From: Microbacterium luteolum | GTDB lineage: Bacteria > Actinomycetota > Actinomycetes > Actinomycetales > Microbacteriaceae | DNA: 64,000 bases | Assembly (NCBI RefSeq): GCF_039533965.1 | Contig: NZ_BAAAUN010000001.1 | Span: 3,786,448-3,850,447, forward strand | Direction of reading: 5' to 3' | Part shown: positions 27,477-35,561 of the stretch, one piece after another | Numbering within the stretch: position 1 is the first letter of the stretch | Layout: each line of letters opens with the position of its first letter | Translations under genes and position numbers: made by a program | Notes under the pieces: model-generated | Seen by the model: only the letters and a program-made list of their open reading frames with translations | What the model was told of the DNA's origin: nothing | Databases searched by the model: none

Positions 27477-28280
27477 TTGGCCGCAGACATCGAACCGACC
27501 GCGAAGACATCTGAAGACCGAGTTCCCGCCCGCCGCACCAGCGCGCGGGTGACGGCTCGAAAGGCCGTCAAGCCACTCCGATCCGTCGCCATCTTCGCGG
27601 CCGTCGGTGCACTGGTCGCCGCCGTCGCCCTTCCCGCCTATGCGGCGAGCAAGCCGGACGAGGCCGCGACGACCGTGCAGCAGCTCGCTGCCGTCGATGC
27701 GCAGTCGCTCGTCGTCGCCTCGCAGGCGACCGCAGCGCCGCTCAACCGCGGAACCTTCACGGCGACGACGCCTGAGGAGATCGAGAAGAAGAAGGCCGAG
27801 GCGGCTGCTGCCGCTCGTGCCGCCGCAGCCTCGCCCGCGACCGCGAACTTCAACACCGCCGGCTACGCCCTGGTCTCGCCGGGATCCGGCGAGGTGCGCT
27901 ATCCGCTGCCTCCCGGTTCCTACACGGAAGGCCGCACGATCGGCGGCGGCCACAACGGCGTCGACATGCTGGCACCGGCCCTCACCCCGATCTACGCCAC
28001 GGCGGCGGGCGTCGTCCGCGCGTCGGCCGAGAGCATCGGCGGCTACGGCGTGTGCGTCATGATCGACAGCGTCGTGGGCGGACAGCAGGTCCAGAGCACC
28101 TACGGTCACATGACCTACGGATCGCGTCAGGTGGAAGAAGGCCAGACCGTCTCCGCAGGACAGCTGATCGGCTACGTCGGCAGCACCGGAAGCTCCACCG
28201 CGAACCACCTCCACTTCGAGGTGTGGATCAACGGCGGAATCGTCGAGCCGTACTCCTGGCTCGCGGCGAACGCCGGCTGA
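27477..28280 (+). CDS. Secreted M23-family peptidoglycan endopeptidase
   Basis: 267 residues starting at the rare codon TTG (27477), chosen because AGGAGG sits 8 nt upstream and no better start exists. A basic region and hydrophobic helix (about 35-58, VAIFAAVGALVAAVALPAYA) form a signal peptide or anchor. An Ala/Lys/Glu-rich coiled linker (about 95-125) precedes the M23 (LytM) domain (about 140-260) with zinc ligands in GGHNGVDML and the HxH of NHLHFEVW. It should cut peptide crosslinks in the wall during growth or division. Confidence 0.92.
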   Translation: MAADIEPTAKTSEDRVPARRTSARVTARKAVKPLRSVAIFAAVGALVAAVALPAYAASKPDEAATTVQQLAAVDAQSLVVASQATAAPLNRGTFTATTPEEIEKKKAEAAAAARAAAASPATANFNTAGYALVSPGSGEVRYPLPPGSYTEGRTIGGGHNGVDMLAPALTPIYATAAGVVRASAESIGGYGVCVMIDSVVGGQQVQSTYGHMTYGSRQVEEGQTVSAGQLIGYVGSTGSSTANHLHFEVWINGGIVEPYSWLAANAG

Positions 28281-28322
28281 TCCGCGGGACACGCTTCCGT
28301 CCGTTCACCTGGCGTTTCGCCT

Positions 28323-28347
28323 CCCATCCAGCTGGATGGGTTAGCCT
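28323..28347 (+). promoter_or_regulatory. Perfect 18-bp palindrome abutting a TANNNT -10 box
   Basis: CCCATCCAGCTGGATGGG (28323-28340) is fully self-complementary. One base later TAGCCT (28342-28347) fits the actinobacterial -10 consensus, while no good -35 is seen. The layout suggests a promoter controlled by a dimeric regulator bound in the spacer, driving the short transcript that ends at 28503. Confidence 0.45.
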
Positions 28348-28378
28348 GAACCCGTTGTCGTACTGGCGGGAGAGGCAG

Positions 28379-28489
28379 ATGGAGCGAATATCGAGCATCC
28401 GAACCATGGATGCCCTCGGTCGTCACGTCCTCCTGCATAGCCCGCAGGGATGCCACGGCGTTGCCGTGCGCGAAAGGCGCTGTCTTTAG
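28379..28489 (+). CDS. Possible 36-residue mini-gene within a structured short RNA
   Basis: ATG at 28379 has a GGGAGAGG site about 5 nt upstream and runs 36 codons to a TAG placed in the loop of a terminator hairpin. The peptide contains MDALGRHVLL followed by HSPQGCHG, faintly like the N-terminus of SpeD-type S-adenosylmethionine decarboxylases (LGRHxx...C), and ends RERRCL. The same DNA forms three further hairpins (28395-28413, 28435-28453, 28454-28468) before the terminator, so it could instead be a small regulatory RNA or an attenuator leader. Which of these it is cannot be decided from one sequence. Confidence 0.4.
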   Translation: MERISSIRTMDALGRHVLLHSPQGCHGVAVRERRCL

Positions 28490-28503
28490 ACAGCGCCTTT
28501 TTT
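28473..28503 (+). terminator. Perfect intrinsic terminator
   Basis: AAAGGCGCTGTC and its exact complement enclose a TTTA loop and run into six T residues. It ends a transcript of about 150 nt beginning near 28354 and lies 88 bp before the HNH gene, so that gene needs its own promoter or read-through. Confidence 0.93.
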
Positions 28504-28590
28504 CGTCCCTGCGAACGCTCTGCCGCCTGCACGACCTCGTGTGAGTCGAGAGTGCCGGGAAGCCGTCCCGGCGGATCGAGAGGATGACGA

Positions 28591-29088
28591 ATGCGCACAC
28601 TGGTCCTGAATGCCGGATACGAGCCGTTGGCGATCGTGTCGTTCAAAAGAGCGCTCGTGCTCGTGATGAACGACAAGGCGACGGTGATCGAACGCGTGGA
28701 AGACGACCCCGTCTGGGGGAGCCACGGCGTGTACGACCGCCCGGCGGTCATCATCCTCTCGCGGTACGTGCGGGTGCCGACGAGCAGACGGGTGCCGGTG
28801 ACGAGGAGAGGCGTGCTCCGCCGCGACAACCACCGCTGCGGCTACTGCGGCAAGGCGGCATCCACCATCGACCACGTGCTCCCGCGCTCACGCGGCGGCG
28901 CCGACTCGTGGGAGAACCTCGTGGCCTGCTGCCTGCGCTGCAACAACGTGAAGAGCGACCGCACGCCGCAGGAGATGCGCTGGCAGCTGCGGTTCACCCC
29001 TCGCCCGCCGCACGGCACGGCCTGGACCGTTCGCGGGACCGAACGCAGCGACCCTCGGTGGGAGCCGTACCTCGCCCTCGCGGCCTGA
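28591..29088 (+). CDS. HNH endonuclease family protein
   Basis: 165 residues. An N-terminal beta region (MRTLVLNAGYEPLAIVSFKRALVLV) precedes the HNH domain (about 80-130): zinc CxxC pairs in CGYCGKAA and CLRCNNVKS, with the catalytic histidine in STIDHVLPRSRGG and the Asn in SWENLVACC. This stand-alone class is highly conserved in actinobacteria, unlike mobile HNH nucleases, suggesting a housekeeping DNA or RNA function. A hairpin (28554-28572) lies ahead of the GAGAGGA ribosome site. Confidence 0.9.
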   Translation: MRTLVLNAGYEPLAIVSFKRALVLVMNDKATVIERVEDDPVWGSHGVYDRPAVIILSRYVRVPTSRRVPVTRRGVLRRDNHRCGYCGKAASTIDHVLPRSRGGADSWENLVACCLRCNNVKSDRTPQEMRWQLRFTPRPPHGTAWTVRGTERSDPRWEPYLALAA

Positions 29089-29115
29089 GCGAGCTGACAG
29101 ACCTGGAGAGAGAGG

Positions 29116-29141
29116 AAGGGCCGCCCGGGAGGGCGGCCCTT
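29116..29141. terminator. Bidirectional stem-loop between HNH gene and tRNA-Arg
   Basis: An 11-bp stem (AAGGGCCGCCC) with GGGA loop follows the HNH stop by 27 bp and also lies 10 bp beyond the 3' end of the tRNA gene on the opposite strand. Confidence 0.8.
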
Positions 29142-29151
29142 CTCGCTTCCG

Positions 29152-29224
29152 TGCCCGCGACAGGATTCGAACCTGCGACCTGCCCTTTAGGAGAGGGCTG
29201 CTCTATCCCCTGAGCTACGAGGGC
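29152..29224 (-). tRNA. tRNA-Arg (CCU anticodon)
   Basis: 73 nt. D arm GCTC/GAGC, anticodon stem GCCCT/AGGGC with loop CTCCTAA (anticodon CCT, reading AGG), T arm GCAGG-TTCGAAT-CCTGT, discriminator A. CCA is not encoded. The acceptor stem GCCCTCG/CGCGGGC has a T-C mismatch at the fifth pair. Confidence 0.95.
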
Positions 29225-29263
29225 GCGGTTCAAGTCTAGGTGACCGATCACGCCCCGTCCGCG

Positions 29264-31450
29264 TTAGTCCTGCCCGCGCCGCCACAGCTTCGAGGGCCAC
29301 CAGATGGCCTTCCCGATGTCGTACGCGAGGGCGGGCACCAGCAGCGAGCGGACCACGAAGGTGTCGAGCAGCACGCCGAACGCGACGATGAACGCGAGCT
29401 GTACGAGGAACAGGATCGGGATCACCGAGAGAGCGGCGAACGTCGCGGCGAGCACGAGGCCGGCCGAGGTGATCACTCCGCCGGTGATCGAGAGCCCGCG
29501 CAGGACGCCCTCGCGGGTGCCGTGCGCCTGCGACTCCTCCCGCACGCGGGTCATCAGGAAGATGTTGTAGTCGATGCCCAGGGCGACCAGGAACACGAAG
29601 CCGAAGAGCGGGACGGCGGGGTCGGCTCCGGGGAACTGGAAGATCCCGTTGAACACGAGCGCGGAGACGCCCATCGCCGTGCCGAACGAGAGCACGGTCG
29701 TGAGGATCAGCAGCACCGGTGCGAGGATCGACCGCAGCAGCAGCATCAGGATGAACATGATCACCACGAGGATGACGGGGATGATGAGGTTCCGGTCGTG
29801 GATCGACGCGTCGTTCGTGTCGATCGAGGTCGCCGTCACACCGCCCACGAGCGCATCGAGATCGTTCAGCTCGGACCGCAGCTCGCGCACCGTGGCTGCC
29901 GCGGCGTCGGAGTCCGCGGCATCCGTCAGCGTCGCCTGCAGCAGGACGTCCCCGTCGACGGTCGTCGGTTCGGGCGCCGGGGTGCCCGGAGGGCCGACGG
30001 CGGTCAGCCCGTCCTCGGTCACGGTCGCCGTGCCGCTGGGGGAGTCCGCCGCAGTGACCGCCACTCCGTCGATGCCGTCGCTCGCGAGCAGCACGTCGGC
30101 GGCATCCTGCAGCCTGTCCGCGGCGACGACGACGTAGGCCGGGCTGCCGGAGCCGCCGGGGAAGTGCTCGCCCAGGGCGGCCTGACCGTCGCGGGCTTCG
30201 GATGCCCCGAGCACCAGGTCGGACTGGGGGATGCCGGTGGCGTCGAGCTGGGTGACGCCGGCCGCCCCGACGAGGAGCACGGCGGTCGTGACGATCCAGA
30301 TCACGCGGGGGCGCCGTTTGATCAGGCCCGCCAGGCGCGCCCACAGCCCCGTCGTGCGCATGCCGTGCTCCGCCTCGACGACCTCGGGCTCGAACTTCGG
30401 GCGACGCGGCCAGAAGACCGCGCGTCCGCAGAGCAGCAGCAGCGCCGGCAGCAGGGTGAGAGCGGCGAGCATCGCGAAGACGATGCCGATGGCGGCGACG
30501 GGTCCGAGCGTGCTGTTCGACTTCAGATCGCTGAGCAGCAGGCACAGCAGGCCGGCGATCACCGTGCCGCCCGAGGCCACGATCGGCTCGAAGGAGCCCT
30601 TCCAGGCGGCGGTGACGGCGGCGCCCTTGTCCTGGACGACACGGAGCTCCTCGCGGAATCGCGCGACGAAGAGCAGGGCGTAGTCGGTCGCCGCGCCGAT
30701 CACCAGGATGAAGAGGATGCCCTGGGTCTGACCGCTGAGCAGCAGGATCTCGAACTTCGCGAGCCACCACACCACGAGCAGCGCGACGCAGAGCGCGAAG
30801 AGGCTCGTCGACAGCACGACCAGTGGCAGCAGGAGTGACCGGTACACGAGCACGAGGATCACCAGCACGGCGAGGAGCGCGACGCCCAGGAGGAGTCCGT
30901 CGATCCCGGAGAAGCCCGCCACGAGGTCGGCGCTGAAGCCGGCGGGTCCGGTGATGTAGACCGTGATGCCGTCGGGCACGGCGGCGCGGAGCTCCTCGCC
31001 CAGCGCGGCGGTGGCGTCCGCGAGTTCCGCGTCGCTCTGGATCGGGATGAACGCCTGCACGGCGAGCCCGTCGTCGGAGGGGAGGGCGGGCGAGACCTCG
31101 TCACCGATCCCCTCGACGGAGGGCGCGTCGGCGACGGCATCCGAGATCGCGTCGAGCTCCGTCGGGGTGAGCTCCTCCTCGGAGGTGAACACGGCGATGG
31201 CGGGGATGGAATCGCTGTCGTTGAACTCGCCGAGCAGCTTCTGCACCTGGGTCGCGTCCGCCGACTCGGGGAGGTAGGTCGTCTGGTCGTTCGACGACAC
31301 CTCGTCGACCTTGCCGAACAGCGGTCCGCCGAGAGACGCGCCGACGAGCCACACGAGGATCAGCGCCACCGGGATGAAGACGCGCACCCAGGAGTGGTGT
31401 CGTGAGCGCTCTCGGGTCGGCGAAGCGGGGGCGTGATCGGGGCGGGACAT
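29264..31450 (-). CDS. MMPL/RND-family membrane transporter
   Basis: 728 residues starting MSRPDHAPASPTRERSRHH. Twelve membrane helices in the RND/MMPL plan: one N-terminal helix (about 20-40), an external domain of about 130 residues, five helices (about 175-345), then the same pattern repeated in the second half, ending in a helix cluster. Gly/Asp-rich TM4 and TM10 carry the proton path (ATDYALLFVARFREE and GIDYNIFLMTRVREE). In Corynebacterium glutamicum an MMPL gene sits inside the carotenoid operon; here it follows crtEb by 32 bp at the operon's end, so lipid or carotenoid export is the best guess. Confidence 0.9.
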   Translation of the reverse strand: MSRPDHAPASPTRERSRHHSWVRVFIPVALILVWLVGASLGGPLFGKVDEVSSNDQTTYLPESADATQVQKLLGEFNDSDSIPAIAVFTSEEELTPTELDAISDAVADAPSVEGIGDEVSPALPSDDGLAVQAFIPIQSDAELADATAALGEELRAAVPDGITVYITGPAGFSADLVAGFSGIDGLLLGVALLAVLVILVLVYRSLLLPLVVLSTSLFALCVALLVVWWLAKFEILLLSGQTQGILFILVIGAATDYALLFVARFREELRVVQDKGAAVTAAWKGSFEPIVASGGTVIAGLLCLLLSDLKSNSTLGPVAAIGIVFAMLAALTLLPALLLLCGRAVFWPRRPKFEPEVVEAEHGMRTTGLWARLAGLIKRRPRVIWIVTTAVLLVGAAGVTQLDATGIPQSDLVLGASEARDGQAALGEHFPGGSGSPAYVVVAADRLQDAADVLLASDGIDGVAVTAADSPSGTATVTEDGLTAVGPPGTPAPEPTTVDGDVLLQATLTDAADSDAAAATVRELRSELNDLDALVGGVTATSIDTNDASIHDRNLIIPVILVVIMFILMLLLRSILAPVLLILTTVLSFGTAMGVSALVFNGIFQFPGADPAVPLFGFVFLVALGIDYNIFLMTRVREESQAHGTREGVLRGLSITGGVITSAGLVLAATFAALSVIPILFLVQLAFIVAFGVLLDTFVVRSLLVPALAYDIGKAIWWPSKLWRRGQD

Positions 31451-31482
31451 TGGGGGCCTTTCGGAGGGCTGCGGTTCGGGAA

Positions 31483-32376
31483 TCAGGAGACCCACGCGAG
31501 GATGAGGATCATCGTCGCGAGGAAGCCGGAGAAGTAGTTCAGGGCGATGAATCGCCGCCACGCGCGGTTCGTGGTCGCGGACGTGTCGTCCGTGACGTTC
31601 CACCAGGGCGCCGCGTTCACGACGTACGGCAGCGCGAGGAGAGCGGCCAGTGGCCCCGGCCACGGGGTCAGGAGCATCGCGGCGCCGGCGACGATCCACA
31701 AGACGAGCGACAGCCGCACCGTCGCCCGCGCTCCGATGACGGTCGCGATCGACGAGATCCCCGCGTCGCGGTCGGGCCCGATGTCCTGCACGGCGCCGAA
31801 CGCGTGCGCGGCCATTCCCCACAGGAAGAACGCGGTGAGGGTGAGGACGGCGCCAGGCGTGACCCCCGCGCCGGCGAGAGCGAGCCCGACGATCGCCGGG
31901 CTGACGAAGTGCGTGCTCGAGGTCACGGAATCGAGGAACGGCCGTTCCTTGAACCGCAGCACGGGTGCGGAGTACGCGATCACGGCGAAGACGCTGACGG
32001 CCAGCCAGATCCACGAGGCCGGACCGCCGACCGCCACGAGGTAGGCGAGGAAGGGAAGGTTGGTCAGGGCGGCGGCCCACAGCGTCGCACGATGGATGCG
32101 AGGCGCGAGCAGCGCGCCCTCGATGCCGCCCTTGCGCGGGTTGGCCAGGTCGGAGGCGTAGTCGAAGACGTCGTTGATCCCGTACATCGCGAGGTTGTAG
32201 GGGATGAGGAAGTACAGCGTGCCGATCACCAGCGTGAGGTCGACCTCACGGGTGCTGAGCAGATACGCCGCCGCGAAGGGGAACGCGGTGTTGATCCAGC
32301 TGATCGGGCGCGACGAGAGGACGATCTGCGCGATGTCGTGTCCGATGCCACGGGTAGGCGATGCGGCGGCGCTCAT
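31483..32376 (-). CDS. crtEb: UbiA-type prenyltransferase, lycopene elongase CrtEb-like
   Basis: 297 residues, seven to nine membrane helices. Asp-rich substrate motifs typical of UbiA enzymes: NDVFDYASD (about 67-75) and DIGPDRDAG (about 195-203). In C50 carotenoid pathways this enzyme adds two C5 dimethylallyl units to lycopene, giving flavuxanthin-type products. Position directly after crtYe/crtYf (ATGA overlap with crtYf) supports that role over ubiquinone or heme prenylation. Confidence 0.88.
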   Translation of the reverse strand: MSAAASPTRGIGHDIAQIVLSSRPISWINTAFPFAAAYLLSTREVDLTLVIGTLYFLIPYNLAMYGINDVFDYASDLANPRKGGIEGALLAPRIHRATLWAAALTNLPFLAYLVAVGGPASWIWLAVSVFAVIAYSAPVLRFKERPFLDSVTSSTHFVSPAIVGLALAGAGVTPGAVLTLTAFFLWGMAAHAFGAVQDIGPDRDAGISSIATVIGARATVRLSLVLWIVAGAAMLLTPWPGPLAALLALPYVVNAAPWWNVTDDTSATTNRAWRRFIALNYFSGFLATMILILAWVS

Positions 32377-32720
32377 GCCCGTTCCTCTCCGTCGCCCTCG
32401 CCGGGGTGGGCGCGTGCACGCCGGCGGGCGCGAAGCGCAGTCCACAGCGGCGGGAGGAGCAGGGCGCCGGCGAGGGGGTAGGCGAAGTCCTCGATGGGTG
32501 CGAGGCCGATGTGCAGGCCGAGCAGATGTGCGGGCGAGTAGTGGAACAGGCCTGTCGCGATCATCACGGTGTCGAACACGGCCGTCAGGAGGAAGAGTGC
32601 GAGGATCGTCAACCCGACGGCGACGGGGCGAGGGCCGCGCCGGCGGGACGCGACCGTCAGGGCGATGCCGCAGACGGCGGCGGCGGCGAGGAAGCACGCG
32701 GCGAGCTGGAGATAGGTCAC
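32373..32720 (-). CDS. crtYf: C50 carotenoid epsilon-cyclase subunit CrtYf
   Basis: 115 residues from GTG 32720, three membrane helices. The lycopene-cyclase-domain pattern IEDFAYPLAGALLLPPLW near the C-terminus resembles the PxE(E/D) motif region of heterodimeric cyclases. With CrtYe it should form the cyclase that closes both ends of the C50 chain. It overlaps neighbours on both sides by 4 bp, indicating translational coupling. Confidence 0.87.
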   Translation of the reverse strand: MTYLQLAACFLAAAAVCGIALTVASRRRGPRPVAVGLTILALFLLTAVFDTVMIATGLFHYSPAHLLGLHIGLAPIEDFAYPLAGALLLPPLWTALRARRRARAHPGEGDGEERA

Positions 32721-33064
32721 GGTCGTCTCTCCTGCGCCTGGCGTCGCGGACGACGATGCGTGAGCACGCGGACGGCCCCGGTGTACAGGATCATCGTGCA
32801 CAGGACGAGGAAGAGGAGGAAGACGGGCTCCTCGATCGGGAGCTCCGGTGCCAGCACGATCCCGGTCGCGATGGCTGCCTCGCCGCGGAAGAAGATCCCT
32901 CCGGCGATGCCGGCGACGTCCCAGGCCAGGAAGAACACGAAGCCGACGACGGTCACGATCGCGGCCGACAGCGCGTCGCGCCAGAAGAAGAGCCGGAACC
33001 GCCGGTCCAGCAGCAGCAGGCATCCCGAGAACAGGATCAGCGCGCCCAGGTAGAGCGCACCCAT
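32717..33064 (-). CDS. crtYe: C50 carotenoid epsilon-cyclase subunit CrtYe
   Basis: 115 residues, three membrane helices; catalytic-type motif APELPIEEPVFLLF (PxEE) near residue 75. Partner of CrtYf. Its ATG shares one base with the crtI stop (TGATG). Confidence 0.87.
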   Translation of the reverse strand: MGALYLGALILFSGCLLLLDRRFRLFFWRDALSAAIVTVVGFVFFLAWDVAGIAGGIFFRGEAAIATGIVLAPELPIEEPVFLLFLVLCTMILYTGAVRVLTHRRPRRQAQERRP

Positions 33065-34656
33065 CAGCCGGACTCCCCGCGCACGGGCTCCCGCACGGGT
33101 TCGCGGAGCGGGCCGGCGGTGTGATCGCCGCGCACGCGCTTCAACACGATCTCGGCGCTGATGAGGCACATGGGAACGCCCACGCCCGGTGCGGTGGTTC
33201 CGCCGGCGTAGTAGAGGCCCCGCACACGGCGCGAGGCGTTCTGCGCGCGGAACATCGCGCTCTGGCTGAGGATGTGCGCCGGTCCCAGCATCCCTCCCCG
33301 CCAGGAGTTGTAGTCGTCCCGGAAGTCGGCGGGCCCGACGGTCTCGCGGACGACGATGCGATCGCGGAGATCGGGCACGTCCGCCCACGTCGAGATGAGA
33401 TCGATCGCGGCATCCGCCGCGCGCTCGACCTGCGGGGACCCGGCGCCGTCGGAGCCCCCGTGACCGAGGTCGACATCTGCGGGGACGGGGACCAGCACGA
33501 AGAGGTTCTCGTGGCCGGGTGGGGCGACGTCGGGGTCGGTCGCACTCGGACGGCAGACGTAGGTCGACGCGGGCGAGGGGACCGAAGGGGCATCGCCGAA
33601 GATCGCGTCGAAGTTCGCGTCCCAGTCGTCGGTGAAGAAGAGGGAGTGGTGCGGCAGCTCGGGCAGAGCGCCCCGGATGCCGAGCATCACGAGCACGCCG
33701 CCCGGACCGCTGGTACGGCGCTCCCACCAGGACTCAGGGTAGGACTGCAACGCCTCCGGGAGCAGCGTCGTCTCGGTGTGGTGCAGGTCCGCCGCCGAGA
33801 CGACGATGTCCGCGCTCTCGATGTGGGCAGCGCCGCCCTCGTCAGTCCATGTCACGCCGGACACGGCCGGGCCGTCCGGCCCCTCCTGCGTGCGGATGCC
33901 GGTGACCTCGGCGCCCGTGATGACGCGGACGCCGGCGTCGCGGGCGAGCTCGCCGATGCGCTCGACCACGCGCCAGAATCCGCCCTGCGGGTAGCTCACG
34001 CCCTGATCGAGATCGAGTGCGCTCATCAGGTGATACATCGCGGGGGCGCTGCGCGGGTCGGTGCCGAGGAACACCGCCGGATACCCGAGGATCTGACGGA
34101 TGACCGGGTGGCGGAAGCGGCGGGCGGCGAAGGCCTGCAACCGCGTGCCCAGCAGCGAGAACAGGCGGGGGAGTGCGCGCAGAACCTCGGGGGCCGTCAG
34201 GGTGCGGAGCCGCGTGAACGGGTTGTACAGGAAGTACTTCTCGGCCATCGTGCTCGCGTCGTGCGCGGAGTCGAGGTAGGCGTCGAGAGCGGGCGCGGAA
34301 CCCGGCTCCAGGGATTCGAAGAGCCGGGAGACGGCCGCGCGCCCTGAGGGGACGGTGACGGGTTCTGCCGCGACGTCGGGTGCGCGGAACACGCGATACC
34401 CCGGATCGAGGAGGGTGAGATCCAGCTGCGCCTCGGTCGTCGTGCCCATCATCGCGAAGAAGTGATCGAACACCTCCGGCATGAGGTACCAGGACGGACC
34501 GGTGTCGAATCGGAAGCCATCGCGCTCCATGGTCCCCGCGCGTCCGCCGACCCTGGCGTTCTTCTCGAGCACGACGACCTCGTGCCCGTCGCGTGCGAGC
34601 AGTCCAGCGACCGCGAGGCCGGCCACTCCGGCGCCGATCACCACCACGCGGCTCAT
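33064..34656 (-). CDS. crtI: Phytoene desaturase CrtI
   Basis: 530 residues. N-terminal FAD-binding motif VIGAGVAGLAVAGLLARDG (4-22) followed by VVVLEKNARVGGRAG; the C-terminal carotenoid-desaturase signature ASRRVRGLYYAGGTTAPGVGVPM is present. It introduces four double bonds into phytoene to give lycopene. The tail after residue 510 (REPVREPVRGESG) is a short charged repeat not needed for catalysis. It overlaps crtB by 4 bp. Confidence 0.95.
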   Translation of the reverse strand: MSRVVVIGAGVAGLAVAGLLARDGHEVVVLEKNARVGGRAGTMERDGFRFDTGPSWYLMPEVFDHFFAMMGTTTEAQLDLTLLDPGYRVFRAPDVAAEPVTVPSGRAAVSRLFESLEPGSAPALDAYLDSAHDASTMAEKYFLYNPFTRLRTLTAPEVLRALPRLFSLLGTRLQAFAARRFRHPVIRQILGYPAVFLGTDPRSAPAMYHLMSALDLDQGVSYPQGGFWRVVERIGELARDAGVRVITGAEVTGIRTQEGPDGPAVSGVTWTDEGGAAHIESADIVVSAADLHHTETTLLPEALQSYPESWWERRTSGPGGVLVMLGIRGALPELPHHSLFFTDDWDANFDAIFGDAPSVPSPASTYVCRPSATDPDVAPPGHENLFVLVPVPADVDLGHGGSDGAGSPQVERAADAAIDLISTWADVPDLRDRIVVRETVGPADFRDDYNSWRGGMLGPAHILSQSAMFRAQNASRRVRGLYYAGGTTAPGVGVPMCLISAEIVLKRVRGDHTAGPLREPVREPVRGESG

Positions 34657-35561
34657 CGACCGCGCTCCAGGGCGGTGATGACGAGGGCGCGCGCCGCGAG
34701 ACCAGCCTTGATCGGGTCGGGGACGCGGACGCGCCTGCGATACAGCTCCTCGGCGGGTGTGCGTGCCACGCGGTGGGTGAGCGCCGCGAACAGGGCGAGT
34801 GCGCTTCGAACGGCCGCGCGGGCGTCCTTGGGGAGGAGGGGGATCGCGGTGCGGGCGTCGTCGAGCTGTCGATGCACCGTCTCGACCCAGGCATCGCGAT
34901 CGGCGTCGGTGAGACGGGTCGAGCCACCCAGGTATCCGCGGTGGAGCCGATCGGTGTCGTCGGCCAGATCGCGGAGGAAGTTCACGTTCTGGAAGGCCGC
35001 GCCCAGCTGCCGTGCGCCGCGGACGAGCGTCTCGTGCTCCTGGGGCGTCCGATCCTCTTCTCGCAGGAACACCTGCAGGCACATCAGGCCGACGACCTCG
35101 GCCGAGCCGTACACGTAGTTCGCATGGGCATCGGCGTCGTAGGCCGCGAAGCCCGCGTCGGCGGCGATGTCGGCCGTCATCGAGTCGAAGAAGGGCTGTG
35201 TCAGGTCCTCGCCGATCGAGCACTCCCGCGCGGTGCGGGCGAAGGCGTGGAGGATGAGATCGCTGCTGTAACCGCTGCGCATCGAGCGATGGGTCTCGGC
35301 GATGTACGAGGCGAGTGCCGCCGACTGGGCCGACACGTCGAGCCCTGCCTCGGCCGCGACGCCGTCGACGATCTCGTCGGCGATGCGGACCATCGCGTAG
35401 ATGTTCCGCACGTGCTGACGGTGCCGCTTGCCGAGGAGCCGGGTGGCCAGCCCGAAGGAGGTGGAGTAGGCGCGGATCACGTCGGTCGTCGCGATCTCGG
35501 CCGTGCGATTGAAACGTCGGAGAGCGCCGTCTCCGGCAGGAACCGGGGGCTTGTCCGTCAT
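34653..35561 (-). CDS. crtB: Phytoene synthase CrtB
   Basis: 302 residues. Squalene/phytoene synthase family with both Asp-rich motifs: RIADEIVDG (about 57-65) and NFLRDLADDTDR (about 185-196). It condenses two geranylgeranyl diphosphates to phytoene. ATG 35561 overlaps the crtE stop by 4 bp. Confidence 0.94.
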   Translation of the reverse strand: MTDKPPVPAGDGALRRFNRTAEIATTDVIRAYSTSFGLATRLLGKRHRQHVRNIYAMVRIADEIVDGVAAEAGLDVSAQSAALASYIAETHRSMRSGYSSDLILHAFARTARECSIGEDLTQPFFDSMTADIAADAGFAAYDADAHANYVYGSAEVVGLMCLQVFLREEDRTPQEHETLVRGARQLGAAFQNVNFLRDLADDTDRLHRGYLGGSTRLTDADRDAWVETVHRQLDDARTAIPLLPKDARAAVRSALALFAALTHRVARTPAEELYRRRVRVPDPIKAGLAARALVITALERGR

